A stretch of DNA of 64,000 bases from NCBI GenBank assembly GCA_041752395.1, contig JBGSWN010000253.1:1-64000 (forward strand), read 5' to 3'. Every line of letters begins with the position of its first letter. Position 1 is the stretch's first letter. The stretch is from UBA6168 sp041752395 (GTDB lineage Bacteria > Bacteroidota > Bacteroidia > Chitinophagales > Saprospiraceae). Position numbers and translations under genes: made by a program. The notes beneath the pieces are model-generated. The model was not told the origin of the DNA and made no database searches. It saw nothing but the letters and a program-made list of their open reading frames with translations. Positions 40,686-49,470 of the stretch are shown piece after piece.

Positions 40686-41093
40686 ATGGAAAAGAAAATC
40701 ATTTTGTCAACACTGGCAGGTACTGTCGCCCTTTTTCTTGTCGGCGGCTTAATCTTCGGTCTTGCTTTAGCTAGCATGATGGAAGATTGGATGAAGGCAC
40801 TGGGCGATTGTGCAGTTACTGGACAACCTATGCTTCAGATTGCTCTCGCCAATCTTGTCATGGCTTTGCTACTTTCCATTTTGCTCAACAAATTTGGCGT
40901 AAACTCCTTCAAAGGCGGAGCCATTAATGCTGCCTGGATTGCTTTCTTAATCATTGTCTGGTTCGACATTTGGATGTTCGCTACCCTAAAAGCAATGGAC
41001 TTCAAAATGATGATGATGGACGTGATAGGAAATACCCTAACCATTGCATTAGGCGGTGGAGTTATCGGCTGGGCTTTGGGAAAGGTAAAGTGA
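40686..41093 (+). CDS. Small integral membrane protein
   Basis: This 135-residue protein is almost entirely hydrophobic, with four predicted membrane segments at about 5-30, 50-67, 78-100 and 110-130. The layout recalls DUF1761-type proteins, but I cannot confirm the family. The N-terminal KKIILSTLAGTVALFLVGGL and the closing GGGVIGWALGKVK are typical of such small transporters or scaffold proteins. It closes the cytochrome c group and ends just before an intrinsic terminator. Confidence 0.7.
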   Translation: MEKKIILSTLAGTVALFLVGGLIFGLALASMMEDWMKALGDCAVTGQPMLQIALANLVMALLLSILLNKFGVNSFKGGAINAAWIAFLIIVWFDIWMFATLKAMDFKMMMMDVIGNTLTIALGGGVIGWALGKVK

Positions 41094-41114
41094 ATGTTTG
41101 AAAAAATGTTGAAA

Positions 41115-41145
41115 CGGCGTCCCGGTTTGCTGGGATGCCGTTTTT
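41115..41145 (+). terminator. Intrinsic terminator of the cytochrome c group
   Basis: CGGCGTCCC (41115-41123) pairs with GGGATGCCG (41132-41140), one pair being G-T, with an eight-base loop and TTTTT right after. It lies 22 bases behind the membrane protein gene. Confidence 0.8.
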
Positions 41146-41190
41146 GTTTTTTAACTTTCGGGCGATTAGAAATTTGAAAACAATCTGCCC

Positions 41191-44082
41191 ATGGTTCGCA
41201 AATACCTACTATTCGTTTTTTTGCAGCTTGCAACCCTGCCGATTTTTGCGCAGCAATCACTGACTGACAGCTTGCGCAATCTTTACAAACTTGAAAAAGA
41301 CCTGATAAAAAAGGCTGAATCTTACTACAACTTGGCCGAATTCGTGATGAAAGAAAAACCAGAAATGGGCTTGGCATTCGGGGATACCTTGGAGCAAATT
41401 GCCAAATCGTCAGGTGATAAAAAAACCTTGGCAAGGGCCTTTCACATGCGTGGGATTGCCAACTTTGAACAAGGTAAATTTGAAGATGCACTTCCTTTTC
41501 ACCGCCAAGAACTGGCCATCTCCTTAGCAACCAACGATATGGAATTGCAAGGCAAGGCTTACAATTCTGTTGGCAATTGTTTCCACAATATGGGCCGGAA
41601 CGACACGGCCATTGTTTACTTAATTAAGGCTGCCAAGTTGAAAGAAAAGCTTGGAAATATGAAGGACGTGGCGGCCGTATATTCCAATATAGGCAATGTT
41701 TTCAGCGATGAAAAATCACCAGACAAGGCTATAGAATGGCTGCAAAAATCGCTTGCCATAAGGCTAAGTTTGCCTGATGGGGAAAAGGGCGCCATAGTTT
41801 GTTATAATAACCTTTCTGTGGCCTATAATGGCAAACCGGATTATGATAAAGCAATAGAATATGCTCAAAAAGGCTATGATTTGGCGATGGAAAGTGGAAA
41901 TAAATTTCACGCTGGCGTGCTTGCGGGGAGCCTTGGTCATTTGTGGTTGAATAAGAAAGATTTGGACAAATCAATTGAAATGAGTGACAAAGCTGTAGCA
42001 TTATTGGCAGAAACAAATCGAACATCCAACTTGGTATTTCCTTATACAAATCTCGCTGAAGCTTGGTGGCGAAAAGGAAATTATAAAAAGGCGCTCGAAT
42101 TGAATCAAAAAGGATATGCTATCATGCAGGAGTTGAAATTGATAGAACCATTAGAGGTTTATTACGAAAATTTTGGCAACATATACGAAAGTATGGGTGA
42201 TTATAAGCAGTCACTCGTTTGGTTCAAAAAATTCATGGCATTAGACGATACCCTTTTCAATAAAGAAAAATTGGAAGCGATAGCAGATGTGGAAGTTAAA
42301 TTTGAAACGCAGAAAAAAGAGGCTCAATTGGCCACTCAGCAATTGGAACTCGAACGACAGTCTGGGCAAAAAAAAGTAATTCTTATTAGTGCAATTGCAG
42401 CTTTATTGGCCTTGGGTGGTGGTTTCCAATATCTTCGAAATAAGGAAAGGATAAAGCAAAAAGAAACCGAACTTACCGCCCAACTCGAACACGCCGAAGC
42501 TGAAAAACTGCGGGAAATGGACAGCTTGAAATCCACTTTCTTCGCAAACATCAGCCATGAATTCCGTACCCCGCTCACGCTCATTATTAGCCCATTGGAG
42601 CAGATGATGAACGGCAGTTTTCAGGGCGATTTCCAGAAGTATTACCGCATCATGCACCGCAACGGCAAGCGACTGCTCGACCTCGTCAACCAGTTGCTCG
42701 ACCTCTCGAAACTGGAAAGTGGCAAATTGAAACTGTCCGCTTCAGAAGGGGATTTGGCGGCTTTCGTCCGGGCGATTGGCTTTTCATTTGAAAGCTTGGC
42801 GGTAAGGAAACAGGTTGACTATCAAGTGATTGTACCGGAAGGAACAACGATTTGTTATTTTGATTCGGACAAAGTGGAGAAGATTTTAAGCAACTTGATT
42901 TCCAATGCATTCAAGTTTACGCCAGAAGGAAAAAGGATAATGGTAACATTGGAATACTCCAAGGCCAGTGCCCAAATTTCGGTACAAGACGAAGGCATGG
43001 GCATCCCCGCCGACCAATTGCCGAACCTCTTCGAGCGGTTTTCAAAGACCGTTAGCTCGGAGGTGCAACCTGGAAGTGGCATCGGCTTGGCCTTGACGAA
43101 AGAACTGGTGGAACTGCATGGCGGCAAGATTGAAGTGACTAGCAGAGAAGGGCTTGGTTCGACTTTTACGGTGATATTCCCTGTGGAAAAATCATTTTTC
43201 AAAGCGGATGAGTTAGTGGCAATCCAATCTCCTGTGCTCAATTTGCCAGTAACCTCATCACCAGAAGACAGCAAACAAAAGAAAAATGAATTGGCCTCTC
43301 ATTCACCATTCAGCATACACCATTCATCATTTGAGAAACCCCTCCTGCTCATCGTCGAAGACAACACGGATGTGCGCTCCTACATCGTTGACCAGTTCCG
43401 TGGGCAATACCAAATCATTGAAGCAGAGAACGGCAGGCTCGGCTTGGAAAAAGCACTGGAAACCACCCCAGACCTCATCATCAGCGACATCATGATGCCC
43501 GAAATGGATGGCACAGAATTTTGTAAACTGTTGAAAATCAACGATAAAACAAGCCATATCCCCGTCGTGATGCTCACTGCGCTTGCCGAGCAGGGCGACA
43601 AACTCAAGGGGTTGGAACTTGGTGCGGACGATTATCTAGTCAAGCCTTTTGACGCAAAAGAGCTTCAAATCCGGGTGGCCAATCTCATTGCTGGTCGGCA
43701 AAAATTGCAGGAACACTATCGAAATACTTTGAACGCATTTACTCCAAAAGAAGTAAAGGTTGAGGGTTTGGACGCTGTCTTTTTAAACAAGGTAAGGGAG
43801 GCTGTGGAAGTAAACATGGACGATGAAAATTTCAGCGTGGTGGAACTTGGCGTTCAAGTTGGCATGAGCCGCAGCCAATTGCACCGCAAATTGTCTGCTT
43901 TGACGGGCTTCTCGCCCAATGAAGTCATCCGCAATATGCGTCTCGAAAGGGCCAAACAATTGCTGGAACAAAAAGCGGGCAACGCCTCCGAGGTGGCGTA
44001 TATGACAGGCTTCAACTCCCCAGCTTATTTTGCAAAGTGTTTCAAGGATTATTTTGGGGTGACGCCGAGCGAGGTGGGGTAA
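41191..44082 (+). CDS. TPR hybrid sensor kinase/response regulator with AraC output
   Basis: This 963-residue protein holds a whole signal pathway. A signal peptide (MVRKYLLFVFLQLATLPIFA) leads to tetratricopeptide repeats at about 40-380 (ARAFHMRGIANFEQGKFEDA, YNSVGNCFHNMGRND and others), a short coiled coil and a membrane segment at about 394-415. His456 in FANISHEFRTPLTL is the phosphorylation site of the kinase. NLISNAFKFTPEG and GSGIGLALTKELVELHGG bind ATP. Asp766 in DLIISDIMMPEMDG is the receiver site, and the last 110 residues are an AraC-type DNA-binding domain. Proteins of this layout sense a periplasmic cue and control nearby genes. The target is unknown. Confidence 0.95.
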   Translation: MVRKYLLFVFLQLATLPIFAQQSLTDSLRNLYKLEKDLIKKAESYYNLAEFVMKEKPEMGLAFGDTLEQIAKSSGDKKTLARAFHMRGIANFEQGKFEDALPFHRQELAISLATNDMELQGKAYNSVGNCFHNMGRNDTAIVYLIKAAKLKEKLGNMKDVAAVYSNIGNVFSDEKSPDKAIEWLQKSLAIRLSLPDGEKGAIVCYNNLSVAYNGKPDYDKAIEYAQKGYDLAMESGNKFHAGVLAGSLGHLWLNKKDLDKSIEMSDKAVALLAETNRTSNLVFPYTNLAEAWWRKGNYKKALELNQKGYAIMQELKLIEPLEVYYENFGNIYESMGDYKQSLVWFKKFMALDDTLFNKEKLEAIADVEVKFETQKKEAQLATQQLELERQSGQKKVILISAIAALLALGGGFQYLRNKERIKQKETELTAQLEHAEAEKLREMDSLKSTFFANISHEFRTPLTLIISPLEQMMNGSFQGDFQKYYRIMHRNGKRLLDLVNQLLDLSKLESGKLKLSASEGDLAAFVRAIGFSFESLAVRKQVDYQVIVPEGTTICYFDSDKVEKILSNLISNAFKFTPEGKRIMVTLEYSKASAQISVQDEGMGIPADQLPNLFERFSKTVSSEVQPGSGIGLALTKELVELHGGKIEVTSREGLGSTFTVIFPVEKSFFKADELVAIQSPVLNLPVTSSPEDSKQKKNELASHSPFSIHHSSFEKPLLLIVEDNTDVRSYIVDQFRGQYQIIEAENGRLGLEKALETTPDLIISDIMMPEMDGTEFCKLLKINDKTSHIPVVMLTALAEQGDKLKGLELGADDYLVKPFDAKELQIRVANLIAGRQKLQEHYRNTLNAFTPKEVKVEGLDAVFLNKVREAVEVNMDDENFSVVELGVQVGMSRSQLHRKLSALTGFSPNEVIRNMRLERAKQLLEQKAGNASEVAYMTGFNSPAYFAKCFKDYFGVTPSEVG

Positions 44083-44103
44083 AATAGCTTATCAAACTAA
44101 TGA

Positions 44104-44130
44104 CCTCAGCAATTTGCTGAGGTTTTTTTT
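44104..44130 (+). terminator. Intrinsic terminator of the hybrid kinase gene
   Basis: CCTCAGCAA (44104-44112) mirrors TTGCTGAGG (44114-44122) and is followed by eight T. It lies 21 bases behind the stop codon. Confidence 0.85.
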
Positions 44131-44188
44131 ATGGTTATTTGGAAAAATAAACCAATCAGTCTATTTTTGCCCCAAGTTTTAAATTTCA

Positions 44189-44803
44189 ATGACAAAATCC
44201 GAAAAAACAAGGCAGTTCATCATCGAAAAATCGGCAGCCATTTTCAACCAAAAAGGCTACAGCGGCACTTCCATGTCCGACATCATGGAAGCAACTGGAC
44301 TGTCCAAAGGTGGAATCTACGGTAATTTCAAGCGGGAGGGATTGGACAAAAACGGGGTGAAAGACGAAATCGCTATCGCCGCATTTGAACACGCCGTGCA
44401 ACAGGTGTACGACGCCATTAAGGAGCGAACCGCTATCATCGAGCATACGCTGGACAAGCTGAAGGCTGTCATTTATTTTTATCGGGAACGAGTACTGAAC
44501 CCACCAGTGGAAGGAGGTTGCCCGATTCAGAACAGCGCCGTGGAATCCGACGACACGCTGCCCGCGCTACGAGAAAAAGTGCAGGCAGCCATTGCGGAAT
44601 GGGAGCGCCGCATCATTCGGACGCTCGAAAAAGGCATCGAAAAAGGCGAGGTTCGGCCGGATGTGGACAAGGCAGAATTTGCCACGCTTTTCATCGGCAC
44701 TTTGGAAGGTGGCATTTTGCTTTCTAGGGTGCAGCACAGCGTAAAGCCGTTCGAGGTGATGGCTCGCCAAATGGTGCTCATGGTGGAGGGGTTGCGACCG
44801 TAA
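44189..44803 (+). CDS. TetR/AcrR family regulator with a short insertion
   Basis: The 204-residue protein starts with the TetR helix-turn-helix (FIIEKSAAIFNQKGYSGTSM, then SDIMEATGLSKGGIYGNF). In close relatives GNF is followed by about two residues and KDEIALAAF. Here nine extra residues, REGLDKNGV, stand between them, encoded by 27 bases at 44333-44359. The C-terminal ligand domain (EGGCPIQNSAVESDD) is of the type that has a Cys-containing pocket. It is followed 35 bases later by an alpha/beta-hydrolase, the likely regulated gene. Confidence 0.9.
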   Translation: MTKSEKTRQFIIEKSAAIFNQKGYSGTSMSDIMEATGLSKGGIYGNFKREGLDKNGVKDEIAIAAFEHAVQQVYDAIKERTAIIEHTLDKLKAVIYFYRERVLNPPVEGGCPIQNSAVESDDTLPALREKVQAAIAEWERRIIRTLEKGIEKGEVRPDVDKAEFATLFIGTLEGGILLSRVQHSVKPFEVMARQMVLMVEGLRP

Positions 44804-44838
44804 AAAGACCAAACGGTATAAAATTCAATCTTTGACTT

Positions 44839-45777
44839 ATGATAATGACCAAATCCCGCTACGAAATTCCAGCTTTCCAGTTGGAAACGCTGCCGCAAAG
44901 GCACCGGAGCGAGTACCCGTTTTATTTGATTTTTGTGAAATGGGCATTTGCCATTTTTGGCCTTGTTTTCCCAAAGGCAGCTGCTAAAATCGCCTTTCGA
45001 ATCTTCACAACGCCAAGGTCACGTGCGGTTCATAAACGAACCGACGACCTTATCGAAAGTGCCCGGATTTTCGAGATTCTGTATGGAAAAATCATCCTCA
45101 AAGGCTACGAATGGGGCAGGGGAGAGCGAACCATTTTGCTAGTGCACGGCTGGGAATCGAGGGGCACGGCGCTCCGCAGCTTCGTGCCGGGGCTTGTTGC
45201 GGCAGGTTACCGGGTCGTCGCCTTTGATGGGCCGGCGCATGGAAATTCTGGCGGTAAGCAGACCAATTTACCTGAATTTGGCGGAGCGGTGAAAGCAGTG
45301 CTTAACCAAATTGGCCATGTACACGGCCTCATCACCCATTCTTTTGGTGGCTCTACCAGCGTCTTTGCACTTGCCCATCTCGACAATTCGATGGAGGTGG
45401 AAAAATTGGTGCTAATCGCTGTACCTGCCAGCACTCGCAAGGTGATTCACGATTTCACGAAACTCGTCGGTCTGCCAAAACGGACCGTGGAAGCCCTTAA
45501 AAAAATACTGCACACGAAACTGAACGGCCTTCATTTTCACGACACCGATTTGATTGAATCCTTGGCCAAGGCCAAAGTTGGCGAAGTGTTGATTGTTCAC
45601 GACAAGTTCGACCCCTCGGTCAACTTCGAATCAGCAGAGGCCATTTTTGAAAAATACGACCACGCCAGCTTGCTTGTGACGCAAGGGCTCGGCCATTTCA
45701 ACCTCGTCAAGAACCCGGAAGTGATACATCGAGTAACTAATTTTTTGAGAAGCGAAGAAGCAGGGCTTTTTTCGTAA
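44839..45777 (+). CDS. Alpha/beta-hydrolase
   Basis: This 312-residue protein has TILLVHGWESRGTALRSFVP (oxyanion loop), VVAFDGPAHGNSGG, and LITHSFGGSTSVFALAHL, in which Ser of HSFGGS is the nucleophile. VLIVHDKFDPSVNFE provides the acidic residue, and the His in GLGHFNLVKNP completes the triad. The N-terminal 70 residues are hydrophobic and basic (FVKWAFAIFGLVFPKAAA) and may anchor the protein to a membrane. It sits directly behind a TetR gene and is probably under its control. Substrate is unknown. Confidence 0.88.
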   Translation: MIMTKSRYEIPAFQLETLPQRHRSEYPFYLIFVKWAFAIFGLVFPKAAAKIAFRIFTTPRSRAVHKRTDDLIESARIFEILYGKIILKGYEWGRGERTILLVHGWESRGTALRSFVPGLVAAGYRVVAFDGPAHGNSGGKQTNLPEFGGAVKAVLNQIGHVHGLITHSFGGSTSVFALAHLDNSMEVEKLVLIAVPASTRKVIHDFTKLVGLPKRTVEALKKILHTKLNGLHFHDTDLIESLAKAKVGEVLIVHDKFDPSVNFESAEAIFEKYDHASLLVTQGLGHFNLVKNPEVIHRVTNFLRSEEAGLFS

Positions 45778-45806
45778 AATTGCGCCGAATTTAGCGCTTT
45801 GGTATG

Positions 45807-45857
45807 TTGGCGTGTTGGCGTTTTAGGTAGCGCTGGCCCAATTCGCCAAAGCGCCAA
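45807..45857. repeat. Inverted repeat built from a doubled word
   Basis: TTGGCGTGTTGGCG (45807-45820) matches the reverse complement of 45844-45857 (CGCCAAAGCGCCAA) at 12 of 14 bases. Each arm is itself a direct duplication of TTGGCG. The repeat ends 20 bases before the TerC start codon. Confidence 0.75.
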
Positions 45858-45876
45858 TCAACTAATCACCTTACTC

Positions 45877-46722
45877 ATGGAATTCGTATTGCCCAACTTC
45901 GCCAGTTTTGACACCTGGATGAGCCTCCTGACGCTCACTTTTTTGGAGATTGTCCTCGGTATTGACAACATCATTTTCATCTCCATTGCCGCCAACAAAC
46001 TGCCCCGTGACCAGCAGAAAAAGGCTGCAAATATTGGCCTTTTGTTGGCCATGGTACTACGCATCGTGCTGTTGTTCGGCATCACGATATTAGTGGCCAT
46101 GAGCGACAATTGGATTGAGTTCAACAACAGCTTTATTACTGGTGGGCTGTCCGGTCAAAGTATTATTTTGATACTTGGCGGCATGTTTTTGCTTTATAAA
46201 AGCACTTCCGAAATCCACCACAAACTGGAAGGTGGATCTGCCGCCAAAGAAGTCAACAAGAAGAACTTGGTCTCCCTCAAGAGCGTCATCCTGCAAATCA
46301 CCATCATCAACATCGTGTTTTCATTTGACTCTATCTTGACGGCTGTGGGCATGACCAACGGTGTTTACGGCGCATTGGTCATCATGATTATTGCCGTTGT
46401 TGTTTCCGTTTTGATAATGATGCTCTTCGCCGTACCAGTGGGCCGCTTTGTGGATGAGCACCCAACCATCCAGATGCTCGGATTGGCATTTTTGATAATG
46501 ATTGGCTTCATGCTCATCGTGGAAGGGGCGCATTTGGGACATATTTCGATTTTAGGATCGGAAGTTGGTGCAGTGCCAAAAGGCTACCTGTATTTTGCCA
46601 TAGCATTCTCGCTGTTGGTCGAGTTCTTGAACATGCGCTTGCGCAAAAAACAGCCTCCTGTTCAACTCCACGGTGCCGGTGAGCAAGCCAAAGTTGAGGG
46701 CCTGCTGAATGATGGTGAATAG
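45877..46722 (+). CDS. TerC family integral membrane protein
   Basis: The 281-residue protein has about seven to eight membrane segments. The two family motifs are FLEIVLGIDNIIFISIAANK near the N-terminus and NIVFSFDSILTAVGMTNG in the middle, with the paired acidic residues thought to bind metal. TerC proteins are linked to tellurite resistance and to manganese export or metalation of exported proteins. The start at 45877 is used because the upstream region to 45799 is a repeat-rich spacer. It lacks CBS domains. Confidence 0.92.
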   Translation: MEFVLPNFASFDTWMSLLTLTFLEIVLGIDNIIFISIAANKLPRDQQKKAANIGLLLAMVLRIVLLFGITILVAMSDNWIEFNNSFITGGLSGQSIILILGGMFLLYKSTSEIHHKLEGGSAAKEVNKKNLVSLKSVILQITIINIVFSFDSILTAVGMTNGVYGALVIMIIAVVVSVLIMMLFAVPVGRFVDEHPTIQMLGLAFLIMIGFMLIVEGAHLGHISILGSEVGAVPKGYLYFAIAFSLLVEFLNMRLRKKQPPVQLHGAGEQAKVEGLLNDGE

Positions 46723-46784
46723 ATTTTTGGTGAGAGGATTTCGTTAGAGCTGTAAACCTCGGCGCAATTCAGGCACAAATCTTT

Positions 46785-46792
46785 TATCTTTG
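46785..46792 (+). promoter_or_regulatory. -7 box of the amber-mutated toxin-antitoxin pair
   Basis: TATCTTTG matches TAnnTTTG, 14 bases before the antitoxin start codon at 46807. Confidence 0.45.
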
Positions 46793-46806
46793 GAAAAAAT
46801 ATTGTC

Positions 46807-47016
46807 ATGCAATCATTAACTGGAAAATTAAGTCCGATACAGTTGGAACTGCTAAAAGTTTACTCTTTTCAGCCTTCTGAGGCTGACCTGATTGCTATAA
46901 AAAAACTGCTAGCTGGCTATTTTGCAAAAAATCTGGTACAACAAGTGGACAAAGAAGTTGAAGCTAAAAATATCGGTTCCGAAGACCTAAAATCATGGCT
47001 GAATGAAGAGGCTTAG
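46807..47016 (+). CDS. Antitoxin-like protein of a PIN-type pair
   Basis: The 69-residue protein (MQSLTGKLSPIQLELLKVYS at the start) is helical and acidic at the end (SEDLKSWLNEEA). In Bacteroidota such proteins precede PIN toxins of the COG1569 type. Its last 14 bases overlap the toxin start codon at 47003. The toxin carries a stop codon at position 45, so the antitoxin may now be unpartnered, or the pair may be inactive. Confidence 0.7.
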   Translation: MQSLTGKLSPIQLELLKVYSFQPSEADLIAIKKLLAGYFAKNLVQQVDKEVEAKNIGSEDLKSWLNEEA

Positions 47017-47392
47017 CCTAGTTCTTGATACCAATGTCTTTTTGGTTTCATTACCTTCCCAGCACGAGTACCACTGGATCTTTCAAGCTATTCTAAATGA
47101 AGAAATCGAGTTGTGTGTTTCAACGGAAATCTTGTAGGAATACCAGGAAATTGTCGCAAAACGCTATGGTTTGAGTAGCACTGACGCCACTTTAGATTTT
47201 CTTGTCCTCTTGCCCAACGTTCAGTTAATTACACCATTTTTCAAGTATCCAATTATCACCTCAGACGAGAGTGGCAATAAATTTGTCGAGTGCGCACTAA
47301 TGGACGGGGCTGATGTCCTTGTGACGAACGACCGCCATTTTCAACAATTAAAAAAAACTGGATTTCCCATCCGTGAATGTTCTTACTTATGA
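47003..47392 (+). pseudogene. PIN-domain toxin (COG1569 type) with an in-frame amber codon
   Basis: A 130-codon frame starts at ATG 47003 (MKRLSLVLDTNVFLVSL), with the first PIN Asp at residue 9. TAG at 47135-47137 (codon 45) falls in STEIL*EYQEI, where relatives have a charged residue. The rest is a normal PIN toxin: FVECALMDGADVLVTNDRHF with the last acidic residues, and a natural end at 47390-47392. No frameshift is present. The single stop could be a point mutation, a sequencing error, or read through. Alone, the part from 47171 lacks the first catalytic residue. Confidence 0.8.
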
Positions 47393-47433
47393 GGAATTTA
47401 AGGCTTTTTGGGAAAAAAAATAACAGACAACTA

Positions 47434-48522
47434 ATGAAGAAATACTTTAGGATTACACTTCTAGTCTCCATGATATTCGCTGCCTGCCAGCCCGAAAATA
47501 AAGTCGTCGCCTACCGCCAAGTCGAAGGTAAAACCATGGGCACCTACTATAAAGTCACCTACCAAGATAGCTTGGAACGTGATTTTTTTCAGCCCATAGA
47601 TTCCCTGCTGAAGCAGGTAAACCACGAGATTTCGACCTATGAGCCGAACTCCACGGTTTCCATGTTCAACAAAGCAGATAGCGTTTTCCCGCTGCAATTG
47701 AACTTCAAGGAATTCTCTGAATGTGTTGCAAATCCTGCTACCTGCGGCCTAGTCAAAAACTACCATTTTTTCAAAAACCTGCTGGCTGCACGGGTCGCCA
47801 ACCAACGCACCAAACAAGCCTTCGATCCGACCATCATGCCCCTTGTCAATTACTGGGGCTTCGGCTACACGCCTCACAAGGCCGTCGAAAAAACGGACTC
47901 CCTGAAAGTGGATTCATTATTGCAATACGTTGGTTTTGAGAAAGTTACGCAAGTGGACAGCGCAGGTTTTATTTGGCTTCGCAAAACTAAACCGGGCGTC
48001 CAGCTCGACTTCGGCGGCACTGGCCAAGGTTACGGCATTGACGCAGTTGCTGTTTTCCTTGAACTAAAAGGCATCAAAAACTACCTCGTGGACATCGGTG
48101 GAGAGGAACGTGCCCGGGGCAAAAACCCCAAAGGCGATTGGTGGACCATCGGTGTCAACACACCAAAATCCGATGCTGAAACTACTGATTTTACCCGCAT
48201 CGTAAAATTGGAAAACTTCTCCGTTTCCACCTCCGGCAACTACCGCAATTTTTACGAAGTAAACGGTGCAAAATACAGCCATTTCATTGACCCTCGAACG
48301 GGCTACCCCAAGCGAAGCAACCTGCTCAGTGCCTCCGTTTTTGGCAAGGATTGCCTCGAACCTGATGCACTCGCCACCGGGTTCATGGTGCTTGGTTTGG
48401 ATGAAGCTTATGAATTAGCTTCGCAAATGGAAGGCATTGAAGCCATGTTTATTTATAGCGATGAGCAGGGAAGTTTGCAAATAAAAAGTACGCCGGGAGT
48501 AGCGAAAATGCTGGTGGAGTGA
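47434..48522 (+). CDS. apbE: FAD:protein FMN transferase (ApbE family) lipoprotein
   Basis: The 362-residue enzyme attaches FMN to threonine of flavoproteins such as NqrB/NqrC or RnfD/RnfG. The start at 47434 gives a lipoprotein signal, MKKYFRITLLVSMIFAAC, with Cys18. GKTMGTYYKVTY, VNYWGFGYTP, DFGGTGQGYGIDAV, LVDIGGEERARG and SHFIDPRTGYPKR are the ApbE motifs. CLEPDALATGFMVLG includes the metal-binding Asp/Thr site. It is probably periplasmic and lipid-anchored. No Nqr or Rnf operon is nearby. Relatives typically read DIGGEIR; EER here is a small deviation. Confidence 0.93.
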   Translation: MKKYFRITLLVSMIFAACQPENKVVAYRQVEGKTMGTYYKVTYQDSLERDFFQPIDSLLKQVNHEISTYEPNSTVSMFNKADSVFPLQLNFKEFSECVANPATCGLVKNYHFFKNLLAARVANQRTKQAFDPTIMPLVNYWGFGYTPHKAVEKTDSLKVDSLLQYVGFEKVTQVDSAGFIWLRKTKPGVQLDFGGTGQGYGIDAVAVFLELKGIKNYLVDIGGEERARGKNPKGDWWTIGVNTPKSDAETTDFTRIVKLENFSVSTSGNYRNFYEVNGAKYSHFIDPRTGYPKRSNLLSASVFGKDCLEPDALATGFMVLGLDEAYELASQMEGIEAMFIYSDEQGSLQIKSTPGVAKMLVE

Positions 48523-48526
48523 TTCG

Positions 48527-48602
48527 ATTGTTGAATTGTTTTATTGATATATTGTTATTCGAGACGCCCTATGACAATAAAACAATATAACAATTCAACA
48601 AT
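48527..48602. repeat. AT-rich inverted repeat between convergent genes
   Basis: ATTGTTGAATTGTTTTATTG (48527-48546) is complementary to 48575-48602, in which the word ATAACAAT is inserted. The left arm begins with the 14-base word that is doubled at 35976-36005. The position between convergent stop codons suits a bidirectional terminator. Confidence 0.75.
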
Positions 48603-48611
48603 TTTCCTTCC

Positions 48612-49394
48612 TCAACACCCACTTTTGCAGCCAACCAAAATAAGGCGATCGGATGTGGTTTCATCAAAAGGCGAAAGCTCGTGGCAGCCGAATGTTTTGG
48701 CGATTTTCAGGCCTGCTTTTGCGAAGAGAAGCTGAAAATCTTCTAAGGTAAAAGCTCGTACCCGTTCCGTGAAATCGCAGTGCTCGCCTTTGTCCTCAAA
48801 TTGGATATTTTTCAGAATATAGCCCTGTTCGTCAAGACTGCGATGGATTCGGAAATGGATAGAACCGACCTGCTTTTCCTCTTCTTCCCGAAGGTTGGTG
48901 ATGACTTTTTTTGAGTTGAAAAAATCGAGGACAAACTTCCCCTCCAGCCGCAGGCCCTTCGCAATGTTGACCACTGTTTTCAGGTGGTCTTTCTCCGTTT
49001 CAAAATAGCCGAAGCTGGTGAAAAAATTGAAAATATAGTCGAAGTAATTGATTCGATAGGGCAGCCGCATATCATGCTGGAAGAACGTAAGGCGCTCATT
49101 TTCAAACTGTTGCGCATATTTTATACTGGCTTCGGCGATATCCAATCCCGTCACACAAAATCCTTTTTCCGCAAGGTAACGAGAGTACCGACCCTTGCCG
49201 CAGGCGAGGTCAAGAATCGTAGAATCAGCGGCAGGATGCAACTCCGCAAGCAGCCGGTCAATGAAGTTTTTGGCCTCCTGATAGTCCCTGTTTTTGTAGA
49301 GCAAATGGTAGTACGGAGAATTGAACCAATCCTTGAACCATTCGGTCTTTGCAGGTGTCTCCATCGAACTTTGTTGCAGTGGCATTTCAATCAT
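48612..49394 (-). CDS. Class I SAM-dependent methyltransferase
   Basis: The 260-residue protein has the SAM-binding motif ILDLACGKGRYSRYLAEKG, then VTGLDIAEASIKYAQQF (acidic loop) and FDYIFNFFTSFGYFE (motif II with the aromatic-rich turn). GKFVLDFFNSKKVI is motif III. This is the small-molecule type of methyltransferase. The acceptor is unknown. The opening region (VWFKDWFNSPYYHLLY-like) is typical of Bacteroidota methyltransferases found beside cofactor genes. It is divergent from the cysteine desulfurase gene; start codons at 49382 and 49394 are both possible. Confidence 0.9.
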   Translation of the reverse strand: MIEMPLQQSSMETPAKTEWFKDWFNSPYYHLLYKNRDYQEAKNFIDRLLAELHPAADSTILDLACGKGRYSRYLAEKGFCVTGLDIAEASIKYAQQFENERLTFFQHDMRLPYRINYFDYIFNFFTSFGYFETEKDHLKTVVNIAKGLRLEGKFVLDFFNSKKVITNLREEEEKQVGSIHFRIHRSLDEQGYILKNIQFEDKGEHCDFTERVRAFTLEDFQLLFAKAGLKIAKTFGCHELSPFDETTSDRLILVGCKSGC

Positions 49395-49408
49395 GCGGCA
49401 AAGATAGC

Positions 49409-49437
49409 TTGCACAGCAAAAGAATTTTTTACTTTTG
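49409..49437 (+). promoter_or_regulatory. Promoter of the cysteine desulfurase gene
   Basis: CTTG at about 49409-49412, an 18-base spacer, then TACTTTTG at 49430-49437. Spacing equals that of the toxin-antitoxin promoters in this window. Confidence 0.5.
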
Positions 49438-49470
49438 CAACTAGCCGCTTGGCAACAGAAAACAACTTTT

